DNA from: DATHRK01 sp035513295
GTDB taxonomy: Bacteria > Gemmatimonadota > Gemmatimonadetes > Longimicrobiales > RSA9
Length of the DNA: 41,532 bases
Assembly: GCA_035513295.1 (NCBI GenBank)
Contig: DATKCH010000093.1
Location: forward strand, 1 to 41,532
Reading direction: 5' to 3'
The translations under genes and the position numbers were made by a program. Shown here piece by piece: positions 1 through 8,269 of this stretch. The first letter of the stretch is position 1. Each line of letters starts with the position of its first letter. The notes below the pieces were generated by a model. The model ran no database searches, was not told the origin of the DNA, and was given only the letters and a program-made list of their open reading frames with translations.

Positions 1-76
1 CGCCGGCACGCGCCGGCAAGGAGGCCGGACCGCTTTCCGGAGCCGAGAGCGGGATACACAGAGAGGAACACCATCG

Positions 77-847
77 ATGAAATTCGTAACCGTCGCCTGC
101 GCGTTGACGCTCATGGCCGTCTGCGCCCCGGCCGCCGCCCAGCAGACCGAGCCCGACACGGCCGTCTCGCGGCTCGGAGACAGCCGGCAGCGGCTCGAGC
201 GCGTGCTGGAGGACCTCGAGCGGCGGTTGGCGACCGCGGACCTGCGCGAAGATGATCGCGAGTTCCTTCAGAGGGAAGCGGCCGTGGTGCGTAACAGGTT
301 GACCGAGGGCGACTTCCACGTGGGAGACCAGGTACACCTGATCGTGCGCAACGAGGAAGAGCTCACCGATACGTTCACCGTCGCGCCGGGCGTCCTGCTG
401 CCGCTGCCCGTGGGCGGTGACGTGGACCTGAACGGTCTGCTGCGATCCGAGCTGGAGCCGCACCTCACGCAGCACCTCGCGCGCTTCATCGTTTCACCGG
501 AGGTGCGCGCGCAGGCGCTGGTGCGCATCTCGGTCATCGGCGAGGTGTCGCGTCCCGGTTTCTACGTGATCCCCGCCGACGTGCCCGTAACGGACGCCTT
601 CACCGTCGCCGGCGGGCCCAGCGGCAAGGCGAACCTGGGGAAGGTTCGTGTCGAGAGGCGCGGAGACCGCGTGTGGGAGGGCGAGTCGCTGGAGTTGGCG
701 ATGAACGAGGGCCGGACCTTCGACCAGCTCGGGATCCGGGCCGGGGACCAGTTCATCGTGCCGGAGGGGCGCAGCACCGGCGATATCCTCCGGATCCTGC
801 TGATCAGCGTGCCGACGACGATCTTCGCCCTTTCCCGGATCTTCTAG
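77..847 (+). CDS. Polysaccharide biosynthesis/export protein (SLBB, Wza-like short form)
   Basis: Periplasmic or outer-membrane part of a capsule or exopolysaccharide export channel. The 256-residue product starts with a signal peptide (about residues 1-22, cleavage near AAA-QQ, no lipobox cysteine). A charged helical stretch follows (about 30-75). Next comes the polysaccharide-export N-terminal domain (about 79-145, beginning GDFHVGDQV) and one SLBB-type beta-grasp domain with the ISVIGEVSRPGFY signature (about 150-235). The last 20 residues are a hydrophobic helix, as in Wza-family proteins. ATG at 77 is preceded by GAGAGGA at 61-67. Family assignment is confident from these motifs, but which polysaccharide it exports cannot be told: no glycosyltransferase or Wzc kinase gene lies within the window. 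Its 3' end overlaps the convergent gene at 804-1166 by 44 bases. Upstream partners probably lie left of the window edge. Confidence 0.85.
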   Translation: MKFVTVACALTLMAVCAPAAAQQTEPDTAVSRLGDSRQRLERVLEDLERRLATADLREDDREFLQREAAVVRNRLTEGDFHVGDQVHLIVRNEEELTDTFTVAPGVLLPLPVGGDVDLNGLLRSELEPHLTQHLARFIVSPEVRAQALVRISVIGEVSRPGFYVIPADVPVTDAFTVAGGPSGKANLGKVRVERRGDRVWEGESLELAMNEGRTFDQLGIRAGDQFIVPEGRSTGDILRILLISVPTTIFALSRIF

Positions 848-1166
848 CGTAACGGCGGTACACCAGGGGTCCGCCCGCCACGCGCTCGACCAGCGCGACC
901 AGGCGGGCGCCCGGCAGATCGCCGGAAAGGTGCACCGCGAGGACCGGCACGTCGCGCGTCGCCAATTCGGTCCCGAGGTCCGGCGCGTCCGTGGGGTAGT
1001 CGGCGAGTCCCCCGGTGTCGAGCACGATGATGTCGGGCGAAAGCTCGCTCGCTCGCGCGAGTGCGTGATCCACCCCGGTCTCGGTGACGCGGTGGCCGCG
1101 ACACCGGAAGGCGTGGGCGCGCTCGGCACCCAACCTCCCCACCTCTCCGATCAGCAGTATGTTCAT
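804..1166 (-). CDS. Receiver-like single-domain protein, degenerate
   Basis: A 120-residue protein with the pattern of a CheY-like receiver fold: beta-1 MNILLIGEVG, helix, beta-2 HRVTETG, then beta-3 DIIVLDTGG with a possible phosphoacceptor Asp at D50, and beta-4 VPVLAVHLSGD. The acidic pair normally after beta-1 is reduced to one Glu (E8), the conserved Thr/Ser region is unusual, and no conserved Lys is visible before the end. If real, it is a pseudo-receiver or a receiver-like partner protein. The arginine/serine-rich C-terminus lies in the 44 bases shared with the convergent export gene, so the tail may be poorly conserved. No strong ribosome binding site is visible. Assignment rests on secondary-structure pattern only, and a spurious frame remains possible. 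Confidence 0.5.
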   Translation of the reverse strand: MNILLIGEVGRLGAERAHAFRCRGHRVTETGVDHALARASELSPDIIVLDTGGLADYPTDAPDLGTELATRDVPVLAVHLSGDLPGARLVALVERVAGGPLVYRRYARRSGKGRRSSSAR

Positions 1167-1233
1167 GGAAGGAATTCCATCGGACGACCCCCATCTCCAA
1201 CCAGCCAGACGACCGAGCTGATCGCCGCGTCAC

Positions 1234-1254
1234 CCGCGCGTCGTGTGCGCGCGG
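1234..1254. other. GC-rich hairpin in the prs upstream region
   Basis: Perfect 7-bp arms CCGCGCG and CGCGCGG around a TCGTGTG loop, in the stretch between the divergent receiver-like gene and the prs promoter. No T-run follows on either strand. It could form in the 5' leader of the minus-strand gene. No function is evident. Confidence 0.3.
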
Positions 1255-1318
1255 CCCGCCCTCGTCTCCGCTCGACTCCCATCGGGCCCGGGCCGGGCTC
1301 CGGTCGGATCTCTCGCCG

Positions 1319-1347
1319 TTGACGGTCCAAGGACCCGCGGCTAATTT
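1319..1347 (+). promoter_or_regulatory. Sigma-70-type promoter of prs
   Basis: TTGACG at 1319-1324, an exact 17-base spacer, and TAATTT at 1342-1347. Transcription would begin near 1354, giving a leader of about 20 bases before the prs ATG at 1374. The T-rich box stands out in a GC-rich background. Confidence 0.7.
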
Positions 1348-1373
1348 TTTCGGCTATCGTCGTTTCGGGGCGA

Positions 1374-2339
1374 ATGTCAGATCGACGAGGCATGCGAGAC
1401 ACATTCCGGGGGCCGATGATGCTCCTCTCGGGGTCGGCCAACCGCCCCCTGGCGGAGGAGATCGCCGAACAGATGGGTGTGCCCCTCGGGGACATCACCA
1501 TCAAGCGCTTCGCCGACGGCGAGATCTTCGTCCGCCTGAACCAGAACGCCCGCGGCCGGGATGTCTACATCGTGCAGCCCACGCCCTCGCCGGCGGACAA
1601 TCTGATGGAGCTGCTTCTGATGGTCGACGCGGCGCGGCGGGCGTCGGCGGCGCGCGTCAACGTGGTGATGCCGTACTACGGCTACGCGCGACAGGATCGA
1701 AAGGATCAGCCCCGCGTCGCGATCGGCGCGAAGCTGGTGGCGAACGTGATCACGACGGCGGGCGCGGACCGCGTGCTGGGCGTGGATTTCCACGCGCACC
1801 AGTTGCAGGGGTTCTTCGACATACCGGTCGACCACCTGTACGCTTCGCCCGTGATCTGCTCGTATTTCGCGGGCAAGGGCCTGAGGGATCTGGTGGTGGT
1901 CGCGCCCGACGTGGGAGCCGCCAAGATGGCCCGCGGAGTGGCGCGCCGGCTGGACGCGAGCTTTGCGATCATCGACAAGCGACGACCCGGTCCCAACGTG
2001 GCCGAGGTCGTAAGCGTCGTCGGTGAGGTGGGCGGCATGCCGTGCCTGATCGTGGATGACATGATCGACACCGCCGGGACGCTGTCGGGCGTGATCGAGG
2101 CGCTCGACGAGCGCGGCGCGACGCGCATATTCGCGGCCGCCACGCACCCGCTGCTGTCGGGCGCCGCGTCCCAGCGCCTGCAGGCTTCGGCGGTGGAGGA
2201 GGTGGTCGTCACGAACACGCTGGACATCGCGGAAGGACGAACGTTCGACAAGCTGGTCGTGTTGTCGGTGGCCGAGCTGCTGGCGCGCGCGATCCGGTAC
2301 ACCCACTCAAACGAGTCCGTGAGCCAGCTCTTCGACTGA
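1374..2339 (+). CDS. prs: Ribose-phosphate pyrophosphokinase
   Basis: Makes PRPP from ribose 5-phosphate and ATP for purine, pyrimidine, His, Trp and NAD synthesis; cytosolic. 321 residues, the usual class I size (about 310-320). Visible motifs: KRFADGEIFVRL near residue 43, the catalytic flexible-loop region YYGYARQDRKDQPR near 102-115, VDFHAHQLQGFFD near 138-150 (most homologues read DLHADQ or DLHAGQ here), and the PRPP-binding loop VDDMIDTAGT near 227-236. ATG at 1374 follows a good promoter with a short leader and only a GGGG-like purine stretch. A second in-frame ATG at 1392 would also keep the whole fold, so the first six residues are uncertain. First gene of the prs-rplY-pth run, 27 bases before rplY. 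Confidence 0.97.
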   Translation: MSDRRGMRDTFRGPMMLLSGSANRPLAEEIAEQMGVPLGDITIKRFADGEIFVRLNQNARGRDVYIVQPTPSPADNLMELLLMVDAARRASAARVNVVMPYYGYARQDRKDQPRVAIGAKLVANVITTAGADRVLGVDFHAHQLQGFFDIPVDHLYASPVICSYFAGKGLRDLVVVAPDVGAAKMARGVARRLDASFAIIDKRRPGPNVAEVVSVVGEVGGMPCLIVDDMIDTAGTLSGVIEALDERGATRIFAAATHPLLSGAASQRLQASAVEEVVVTNTLDIAEGRTFDKLVVLSVAELLARAIRYTHSNESVSQLFD

Positions 2340-2366
2340 GGCTCGCGTCGGTTTTCGGAGGAACGA

Positions 2367-3062
2367 ATGGCGAAGCAGTCCAACACGCTCAAGGCCACGT
2401 CGCGGGAAGGCCGCGGCAAAGGGGACGCCCGCAAGCTGCGCGGCGCCGGCCGGATCCCCGGGGTGGTGTACGGGCGCCACGAAGACACGCGCGCCCTATC
2501 CGTGGACGCGCACGACCTGGCAACTCTGTTCTCGCGCATCTCCGTGGAGAACACCATCATCGAGCTCAGCGTCGAAGGTGAGGAGGAGGCCGTTTCGGCG
2601 CTGGTGCGTGAGGTTCAGTCGCACCCCTACCGCAACGAGGTCATCCACGTCGATTTCTATCAAGTGCACGCGGGCGAGGAGCTCGAAGTGGACGTGCCGA
2701 TCCGGCTGGAGGGAGTTCCGGCGGGCGTGCGCGAGGACGGCGGCGTGCTGGATCACGTCATCCACGAGCTGACGGTGCGCTGCCTCCCTTCGAAGATCCC
2801 GAACGTGCTGACCCTCGACGTGAGCGGGCTGGAGATCGGCGACTCGCTGCACGTCAGCGACCTGCCGCTGCCCGAGGGCGTGACGAGCATGATCGATGGC
2901 GAGCGCACGGTCTGCGGCGTCGCGGCTCCGAGGATCGAGGAGGAGCCCGAAGTCGAGGAGGCCGCGGAGCTGGAGGGCCTACTCGAAGGCGAGGAAGGCG
3001 CGCCGGAGCCCGAGGTGATCGGCAAGGGTGGCGACGCTGGGGAGGGGGAGGACACGGAGTAG
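2367..3062 (+). CDS. rplY: 50S ribosomal protein bL25, CTC form
   Basis: Binds 5S rRNA in the large subunit. This is the long two-domain CTC/TL5 form (231 residues) rather than the roughly 95-residue E. coli type. The N-terminal L25 domain (about 1-95) carries GAGRIPGVVYG and HVDFYQV. The C-terminal TL5 beta domain runs from about 100 to 192. A strongly acidic low-complexity tail (about 193-231, rich in Glu and Gly) follows, as in many homologues. GGAGGA at 2357-2362 precedes ATG 2367. The order prs-rplY-pth is common in bacteria and supports all three calls. Confidence 0.96.
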   Translation: MAKQSNTLKATSREGRGKGDARKLRGAGRIPGVVYGRHEDTRALSVDAHDLATLFSRISVENTIIELSVEGEEEAVSALVREVQSHPYRNEVIHVDFYQVHAGEELEVDVPIRLEGVPAGVREDGGVLDHVIHELTVRCLPSKIPNVLTLDVSGLEIGDSLHVSDLPLPEGVTSMIDGERTVCGVAAPRIEEEPEVEEAAELEGLLEGEEGAPEPEVIGKGGDAGEGEDTE

Positions 3063-3086
3063 CTCCGTTCCTTCCATCCGAGCGTC

Positions 3087-3650
3087 GTGAAGGTCATCTG
3101 CGGGCTGGGCAACCCCGGTTCGGAGTACGAGGACACCCGACACAACGTTGGCTGGTGGGTGATCGACCGCCTCAGCTACGACTGGGACATCGGTCCCTTC
3201 CGGCGGGAGGGGCGGTCGCTCGTCACGGGAGGCCGCGTGGGGGACCACTACGTCCGCCTGCTCAAACCGTTGACCTTCATGAATCGCAGCGGCGCGGCCC
3301 TCGGGGCGTTGCGCGCCCTGGAGGATTTCGAGCCGGTCGGTGATCTGCTGGTCGTCGTCGACGACGTGGCCCTCGATGTCGGCCGCGTGCGGTTCCGGCC
3401 CGGCGGCAGCGCGGGGGGACACAACGGTCTCAAGTCCGTACAGGCGGCGTTGGGAACCACCGGTTACGCCCGGCTGCGGATCGGGGTCGGGCCGGTGCCA
3501 CCCGACCGCGATACGGCCGACTTCGTCCTGGAAGAGTTCGAGCCGGACGAGGAGGAGGTGGTCGCGGGGCTGCTGCCCGGGCTGACGGACGCGGTTCGCG
3601 ACTGGCTGGATGGGGGCGTCGAGGTCGCCATGAGCCGGCACAACAGGTAG
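3087..3650 (+). CDS. pth: Peptidyl-tRNA hydrolase
   Basis: Cleaves the ester bond of peptidyl-tRNA released from stalled ribosomes; cytosolic. 187 residues, typical length. Active-site positions are all present: N9 in GLGNPG, catalytic H19 in DTRHNVG, D92/D93 in VVVDDVALDVG, and N113 in GGHNGLKS. The GTG start at 3087 is chosen because MKVICGLGNPG is the family N-terminus. No Shine-Dalgarno sequence is visible in the 24 bases after rplY, so translation may depend on coupling to rplY. Confidence 0.96.
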   Translation: MKVICGLGNPGSEYEDTRHNVGWWVIDRLSYDWDIGPFRREGRSLVTGGRVGDHYVRLLKPLTFMNRSGAALGALRALEDFEPVGDLLVVVDDVALDVGRVRFRPGGSAGGHNGLKSVQAALGTTGYARLRIGVGPVPPDRDTADFVLEEFEPDEEEVVAGLLPGLTDAVRDWLDGGVEVAMSRHNR

Positions 3651-3664
3651 CGGGAACAGAAACC

Positions 3665-3686
3665 GCCGCGCTCCGCGGCTGATTTT
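3665..3686 (+). terminator. Terminator-like hairpin after pth
   Basis: Perfect 6-bp stem GCCGCG (3665-3670) and CGCGGC (3674-3679) with a CTC loop, followed by TGATTTT. It sits 15 bases after the pth stop and 24 bases before the pyrophosphatase start. Stem and T-run are short, so read-through is likely. Confidence 0.5.
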
Positions 3687-3709
3687 CGAGCGAAACCCTG
3701 GAGGAGCTC

Positions 3710-5887
3710 GTGACCGACCTGACCACTCTGGCAACGTGGTCGCCCCTGGCGGGGCTGCTCGGCCTGCTGGTCGCGCTGGGCCTGTACATGTACGTCCGCG
3801 GCCAGCCCACCGGCAACGACCTGATGCGCGACCTTGAGGCGCAGATCCACGCCGGCGCGATGGCGTTCCTGCGGCGCGAGTACTCTGTGCTGGCGGTGTT
3901 TCTCCTGGTCGTCGCCGTGCTGCTTTACCTGGCGATCTCCCAGCTGACCGCGCTCGCCTACATCACCGGCGCCCTCAGCTCCATGGCCGCGGGGTTCTTC
4001 GGAATGACCGCCGCGACACGCGCGAACGTCCGCACCTCGGCCGCCGCCAGGGACTTCGGCCAGGGAAAGGCGCTTCGGGTCGCGTTCTTCGGGGGAGCCG
4101 TGATGGGGCTGTCGGTCGCCGCGCTCGGCCTGGTCGGCATCGGCGGGTGGTACTGGTTCTACGGGGCGGCCGCGATCTCCGCCGCGGAGTTCGTCGAATT
4201 CGGTCAGATCGTGAGCGGCTACGCGATGGGCGCGAGCTCGATCGCCCTGTTCGCGCGTGTGGGCGGCGGGATCTACACCAAGGCCGCCGATGTCGGAGCC
4301 GACCTGGTCGGCAAGCTCGAGGCGGGCATCCCGGAGGACGACCCGCGCAATCCGGCCACCATCGCCGACAACGTGGGCGACAACGTGGGCGACGTCGCGG
4401 GCATGGGCGCCGACATCTTCGAGTCCTACGTCGGGAGCGTGATCGCCACGATCGCGATCGCGGCCACCAGCCCGGTATACGCCGCCAACCGCGCGGAGGC
4501 AGTCGCGCTGCCGCTGATCACCATCGTGGTCGGGCTGCTGATGTCGCTCGTCGGGATCGGCCTGATGAAGGCGCTGGAGAGGACCAATCCGGCCGCCGCG
4601 CTGCGCAACGTGACGTTCGTCGCCGCGGCGCTGTTCCTGGCAATGATGTACTTCATTATCGAGTCGCTCGAGTTCGAGCTGGTCGACGCAGTCGCGGGCG
4701 TGACATACCCCGCCACGGGTCCATTCTGGGCGCTGCTCGCGGGAGCGCTCGTGGGGATCCTGATCGGGCTCGTGACCGAATACTACACCGCCGCGAAGCC
4801 GATCCGCCGCATCGCCGAAGCGAGCCAGACCGGCTCGGCCACCAACATCATCCACGGCCTCGCAGTCGGGATGGAGTCCACGGTGATCCCGGTGCTGCTG
4901 ATCGCGCTGGCGATCTTCGTGTCGTTCTCGGTCGCCGGCCTGTACGGCATCGGCATCGCGGCCGTCGGCATGCTCGCCACCGTCGGAGTCACGATGTCGG
5001 TGGACGCCTACGGGCCGATCGCCGACAACGCGGGCGGCATCAGCGAGATGAGCGGCCTGGGACCCGAGGTGCGCAAGGTCACCGACGGCCTGGACGCGAT
5101 CGGCAACACCACGGCTGCCATCGGGAAGGGCTTCGCGATCGGTTCCGCCGCGCTCACCGCGCTCGCGCTCTTCAGCGCCTACGCGTCGGCGGTGGGCCTG
5201 CGCGAGACCGGCCTCGATATCACCGAGCCGCTCGTGACGATCGGCCTGCTGCTGGGCGGCGTGCTGCCGTTCTACATCGCCGCCCTCACGATGACCGCGG
5301 TGGGCCGCGCGGCTGGCGGCATGGTGGACGAGGTGCGCCGCCAATTCCGCGAGATCCCTGGCATCATGGACGGTACCGGCAAGCCCGACAGCGCGCGCTG
5401 CGTGGACATCTCCACGCGCGCTGCGTTGCGCGAGATGATCCTGCCGGGTCTGGTCGCGATCTCCGCGCCCGTGGCCGTCGGCTACTTCATGGGCACCGAG
5501 GCGCTGGGCGGGCTGCTCGCCGGCGCGACGGTGACCGGCGTGCTCATGGCGCTCTTCATGGCCAACGCCGGCGGCGCGTGGGACAACGCCAAGAAGCACA
5601 TCGAGGCGGGCCACTTCGGCGGCAAGGGCTCGGAGCCGCACAAGGCCGCCGTGGTCGGCGACACGGTGGGCGATCCCTTCAAGGACACCTCCGGCCCGTC
5701 GCTCAACATCCTGATCAAGCTGATGAGCATCGTCGCGCTGGTGCTGGCTCCGTGGCTGGCGCGCGTGCACGCGCCCGATGTGGCCGAGCCGGCTCCGGCG
5801 GAGGCCATGGACGCCGCGGTCGGACTGGTCCACGCCGCGCTGGACGTGGCGATGACGGTGGCGCACGGCGTGGCCGGGATGTTTTAG
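3710..5887 (+). CDS. hppA: Membrane-bound ion-pumping pyrophosphatase, K+-dependent type
   Basis: Uses pyrophosphate hydrolysis to pump H+ or Na+ across the inner membrane. 725 residues with about 16 hydrophobic segments, normal for the family. The substrate-site signature DVGADLVGKLEAGIPEDDPRN continues into IADNVGDNVGDVAGMGAD (about residues 192-240). A second site DNAGGISEM lies near 440, and a third, VGDTVGDPFKDTSGP, near 645-660. In GNTTAAIGKG (about 465-474) the first variable position is Ala (A469) and the one three later is Gly. In this family that marks K+-dependent enzymes; K+-independent ones have Lys and Thr. Pumped ion not determined. GTG start at 3710 follows GGAGG near 3700. 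It removes PPi that prs-dependent nucleotide synthesis generates, though this link is only contextual. Confidence 0.96.
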   Translation: MTDLTTLATWSPLAGLLGLLVALGLYMYVRGQPTGNDLMRDLEAQIHAGAMAFLRREYSVLAVFLLVVAVLLYLAISQLTALAYITGALSSMAAGFFGMTAATRANVRTSAAARDFGQGKALRVAFFGGAVMGLSVAALGLVGIGGWYWFYGAAAISAAEFVEFGQIVSGYAMGASSIALFARVGGGIYTKAADVGADLVGKLEAGIPEDDPRNPATIADNVGDNVGDVAGMGADIFESYVGSVIATIAIAATSPVYAANRAEAVALPLITIVVGLLMSLVGIGLMKALERTNPAAALRNVTFVAAALFLAMMYFIIESLEFELVDAVAGVTYPATGPFWALLAGALVGILIGLVTEYYTAAKPIRRIAEASQTGSATNIIHGLAVGMESTVIPVLLIALAIFVSFSVAGLYGIGIAAVGMLATVGVTMSVDAYGPIADNAGGISEMSGLGPEVRKVTDGLDAIGNTTAAIGKGFAIGSAALTALALFSAYASAVGLRETGLDITEPLVTIGLLLGGVLPFYIAALTMTAVGRAAGGMVDEVRRQFREIPGIMDGTGKPDSARCVDISTRAALREMILPGLVAISAPVAVGYFMGTEALGGLLAGATVTGVLMALFMANAGGAWDNAKKHIEAGHFGGKGSEPHKAAVVGDTVGDPFKDTSGPSLNILIKLMSIVALVLAPWLARVHAPDVAEPAPAEAMDAAVGLVHAALDVAMTVAHGVAGMF

Positions 5888-5904
5888 GAACCGCGCAGTA
5901 GCAC

Positions 5905-7107
5905 GTGCGCGCCATGGACCCTTCCTTCGACCGCGCGATCGAGTTCGCGCGCGAGCTGATCCGGCTGCCCGGCCTCCCGGGCTCCGAGCGCGCCGTCGCC
6001 GAGCGGGTCGAGCGGGAGCTGCGCGCGCTCGGCTTCGAAGACGTGCGCCTGGACGAGCTGGGGAGCGCGGTCGGCAGGATCCCCGGCGGAGGCGGGCCGG
6101 CGGTGATGCTCAGCAGCCACCTCGACGTGGTGGACGCGGGCGACCCCGACGAGTGGGAGCACCCGCCGTTCGAGGCGCGCGTCGAGGGCGGCTTCCTGCA
6201 CGGCCGCGGCTCGATGGACATCAAGGGACCCCTTGCGATCCAGACGCACGCCGCGGCGGCCTACGCCCGCGGCTTCGCCGATGGCCCCCCGGGTGTCGTA
6301 ATACTGGCGCACACGGTGCTCGAGGAGCGGGGCGGGTGGGGGATGAGCCGCCTCCTCGAGTCCGGCGAGGTGGCGCCAGACGCGGTCATCATCGGCGAAT
6401 CGACGCACGGCGACATCTGCATCGGTCATCGTGGCCGCGCTGAGCTGGAGGTGCGCGTGCGCGGCGTCGCGGGCCACGCGAGCGCGCCCGAACGCGCCGC
6501 CAGCGCGCTCGCCCCCCTCGGCCGCGTGCTCGCGGCGATCGACGACTTCGGCGCGGCCCTGGGCGGCGACCCGGTCCTCGGCCCCTCCACCATCGCGGCC
6601 ACCGACGTCAGCTCACGTCCCACCAGCCGTAACGTCATCCCCGACCTGGCCACGGTGATCTGCGACTGGCGCGTCCTGCCCGCGGAAACGCCCGACGGCG
6701 CGTGCGCGAAGCTGAAGGCGTGGCTGCTCGAGCGCGTGCCGCTCGAGGAGCCCTATGCGCTGGAGGTCGCGCTCGCAGGTGAACGGCAGCGAACCTGGAC
6801 CGGCAGGGAGCGCGATGGCCGGCTGTTCACGCCGGGCTTCCTGCTGGCCCCCGACCATCCGATCGCCCGCGCGGCGGCCGACGCGGTGGAGCGCGAGACC
6901 GGCCGGCGCCCCGCCCTGCGCCCCTGGACGTTCGCCACCGACGGAGGGCACGCGTGCGGCGTGCACGGCATCCCCACCATCGGGTACGCTCCCGGCGAGG
7001 AGCGCCACGCCCACACCAACACCGAGCGGCTGTCGCTCGATGAGGCGCGCGTCGCGTACGACGCGTACCCCGCGCTGATCGGCGCCGTCCAGGCGGCGGC
7101 GGGCTAG
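5905..7107 (+). CDS. M20-family metallohydrolase (ArgE/DapE-like deacylase)
   Basis: Cytosolic di-zinc amidohydrolase of the ArgE/DapE/carboxypeptidase G2 group. 400 residues from GTG 5905; an ATG three codons later (5914) is an equal candidate. Metal and catalytic residues are in order: H72 and D74 in SSHLDVVD, bridging D105 in GSMDIKGP, the E140-E141 pair (catalytic base and ligand), E165 in GEST, and H370 in HAHTNTE. The central dimerisation domain spans about 175-290, with RGVAGHAS at its start. Substrate cannot be fixed: the family includes N-acetylornithine deacetylase, succinyl-DAP desuccinylase and dipeptidases, and no arginine or lysine pathway genes are nearby. Lies 17 bases after hppA and 8 before ychF. 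Confidence 0.85.
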   Translation: MRAMDPSFDRAIEFARELIRLPGLPGSERAVAERVERELRALGFEDVRLDELGSAVGRIPGGGGPAVMLSSHLDVVDAGDPDEWEHPPFEARVEGGFLHGRGSMDIKGPLAIQTHAAAAYARGFADGPPGVVILAHTVLEERGGWGMSRLLESGEVAPDAVIIGESTHGDICIGHRGRAELEVRVRGVAGHASAPERAASALAPLGRVLAAIDDFGAALGGDPVLGPSTIAATDVSSRPTSRNVIPDLATVICDWRVLPAETPDGACAKLKAWLLERVPLEEPYALEVALAGERQRTWTGRERDGRLFTPGFLLAPDHPIARAAADAVERETGRRPALRPWTFATDGGHACGVHGIPTIGYAPGEERHAHTNTERLSLDEARVAYDAYPALIGAVQAAAG

Positions 7108-7115
7108 GCTCGCCC

Positions 7116-8225
7116 ATGCCCAACCTGAAGCTCGGCATAGTCGGCCTTCCCAACGTCGGGAAGTCCACGCTCTTCAACGCGCTCACCGCGGCCGGCGCCG
7201 CGGCGGAGAACTACCCGTTCTGCACGGTCGATTCCAACATCGGGGTCGTGGAGGTCCCGGACGAGCGGCTCGACTTCCTGAACGAGGTCGTCAAGCCGAA
7301 GGCGCGCGTGCCCGCCGTCGTCACGTTCGTGGACATCGCGGGGCTCGTGGCGGGCGCGTCGGAGGGCGAGGGGCTGGGCAACCGCTTCCTCGCCAACATC
7401 CGGGAGGTGCACGCGATCTGTCACGTCGTGCGCTGCTTCGACGACGACGACGTGGCGCACGTCGCGGGCGGCGTGGACCCTGTGCGGGACCTGGAGATCA
7501 TCGACACCGAGCTGGCCCTGTCGGACCTCGCCACCGTGGAGAAGAGGGCCGACCGCGTGGCCAAGCTCGCCCGCAGCGGCGACCGCGAAGCGAAGGAGGA
7601 GGCCCAGCTGCTCCTGAGGTTGCAGGAAGCGCTCTCCGAGGGCCGGCCGGCGCGCGAAGTCCCGCTCCGGAACCAGGCCGAGCGCCGCTGGCTGTCGGAG
7701 CTGCAACTACTGACCGCGAAGCGCCAGCTCGTCGTCGCGAACGTGCCCGAGGACGACCTGCCGGAGGCCGAGAACCGCCACGTCCGTGCCCTGCGGCAAG
7801 CGCTCGCGCGGCGTGGCGAAGACGCCGAGCTCGTGGCGCTCGCCGCCGCCATGGAGGCTGAGCTGCAGGGGCTGGACCCGGGCGACCGCGCCGAGTACCT
7901 GGCCGAGCTGGGCTTGAAGGAGCCCGGCCTGCACCGGCTCATCCGCACCGGCTACCGGCTGCTCGACCTGATCAGCTACTTCACGGCCGCCGAGAAGGAG
8001 GTCCGCGCCTGGACCATCCGCAGGGGATCGACCGCGCCCGAGGCCGCCGGCGAGATCCACTCGGACTTCCAGCGCGGCTTCATCCGCGCGGAGACCGTCG
8101 GCTGGAACGATTTCGAGTCGCTCGGCTCCCTGAACGCCGCTCGCGAGCGAGGGGTGATGCGCAGCGAGGGCAAGGAGTACGTGGTCGCCGACGGGGACGT
8201 GATACTGTTCCGGTTCAACGTGTAG
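7116..8225 (+). CDS. ychF: Ribosome-binding ATPase YchF (OBG family)
   Basis: Universally conserved P-loop ATPase that binds ribosomes and is linked to stress and redox control. 369 residues, standard size. G1 GLPNVGKST at residues 10-18, G3 DIAGLV near 74-79. The usual NKxD specificity motif is replaced by N-V-P-E in VANVPEDD, the feature that gives YchF its preference for ATP over GTP. A charged helical domain (about 130-205) separates the G domain halves. The C-terminal TGS domain (about 283-369) ends VADGDVILFRFNV, matching the family end. ATG at 7116. Confidence 0.97.
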   Translation: MPNLKLGIVGLPNVGKSTLFNALTAAGAAAENYPFCTVDSNIGVVEVPDERLDFLNEVVKPKARVPAVVTFVDIAGLVAGASEGEGLGNRFLANIREVHAICHVVRCFDDDDVAHVAGGVDPVRDLEIIDTELALSDLATVEKRADRVAKLARSGDREAKEEAQLLLRLQEALSEGRPAREVPLRNQAERRWLSELQLLTAKRQLVVANVPEDDLPEAENRHVRALRQALARRGEDAELVALAAAMEAELQGLDPGDRAEYLAELGLKEPGLHRLIRTGYRLLDLISYFTAAEKEVRAWTIRRGSTAPEAAGEIHSDFQRGFIRAETVGWNDFESLGSLNAARERGVMRSEGKEYVVADGDVILFRFNV

Positions 8226-8269
8226 GGATCGATGACGCGCGTCTCCACCAACCCAGGAGGGCCCGGCAA

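Noticed and set aside
1167..1373. tRNA or structured RNA upstream of prs
   Set aside because: No T-loop consensus or cloverleaf; only a 7-bp hairpin and the promoter.
3464..5866. 800-codon open frame on the minus strand
   Set aside because: Exactly antisense to the pyrophosphatase; His/Arg/Asp-rich composition without any motif, a by-product of high GC.
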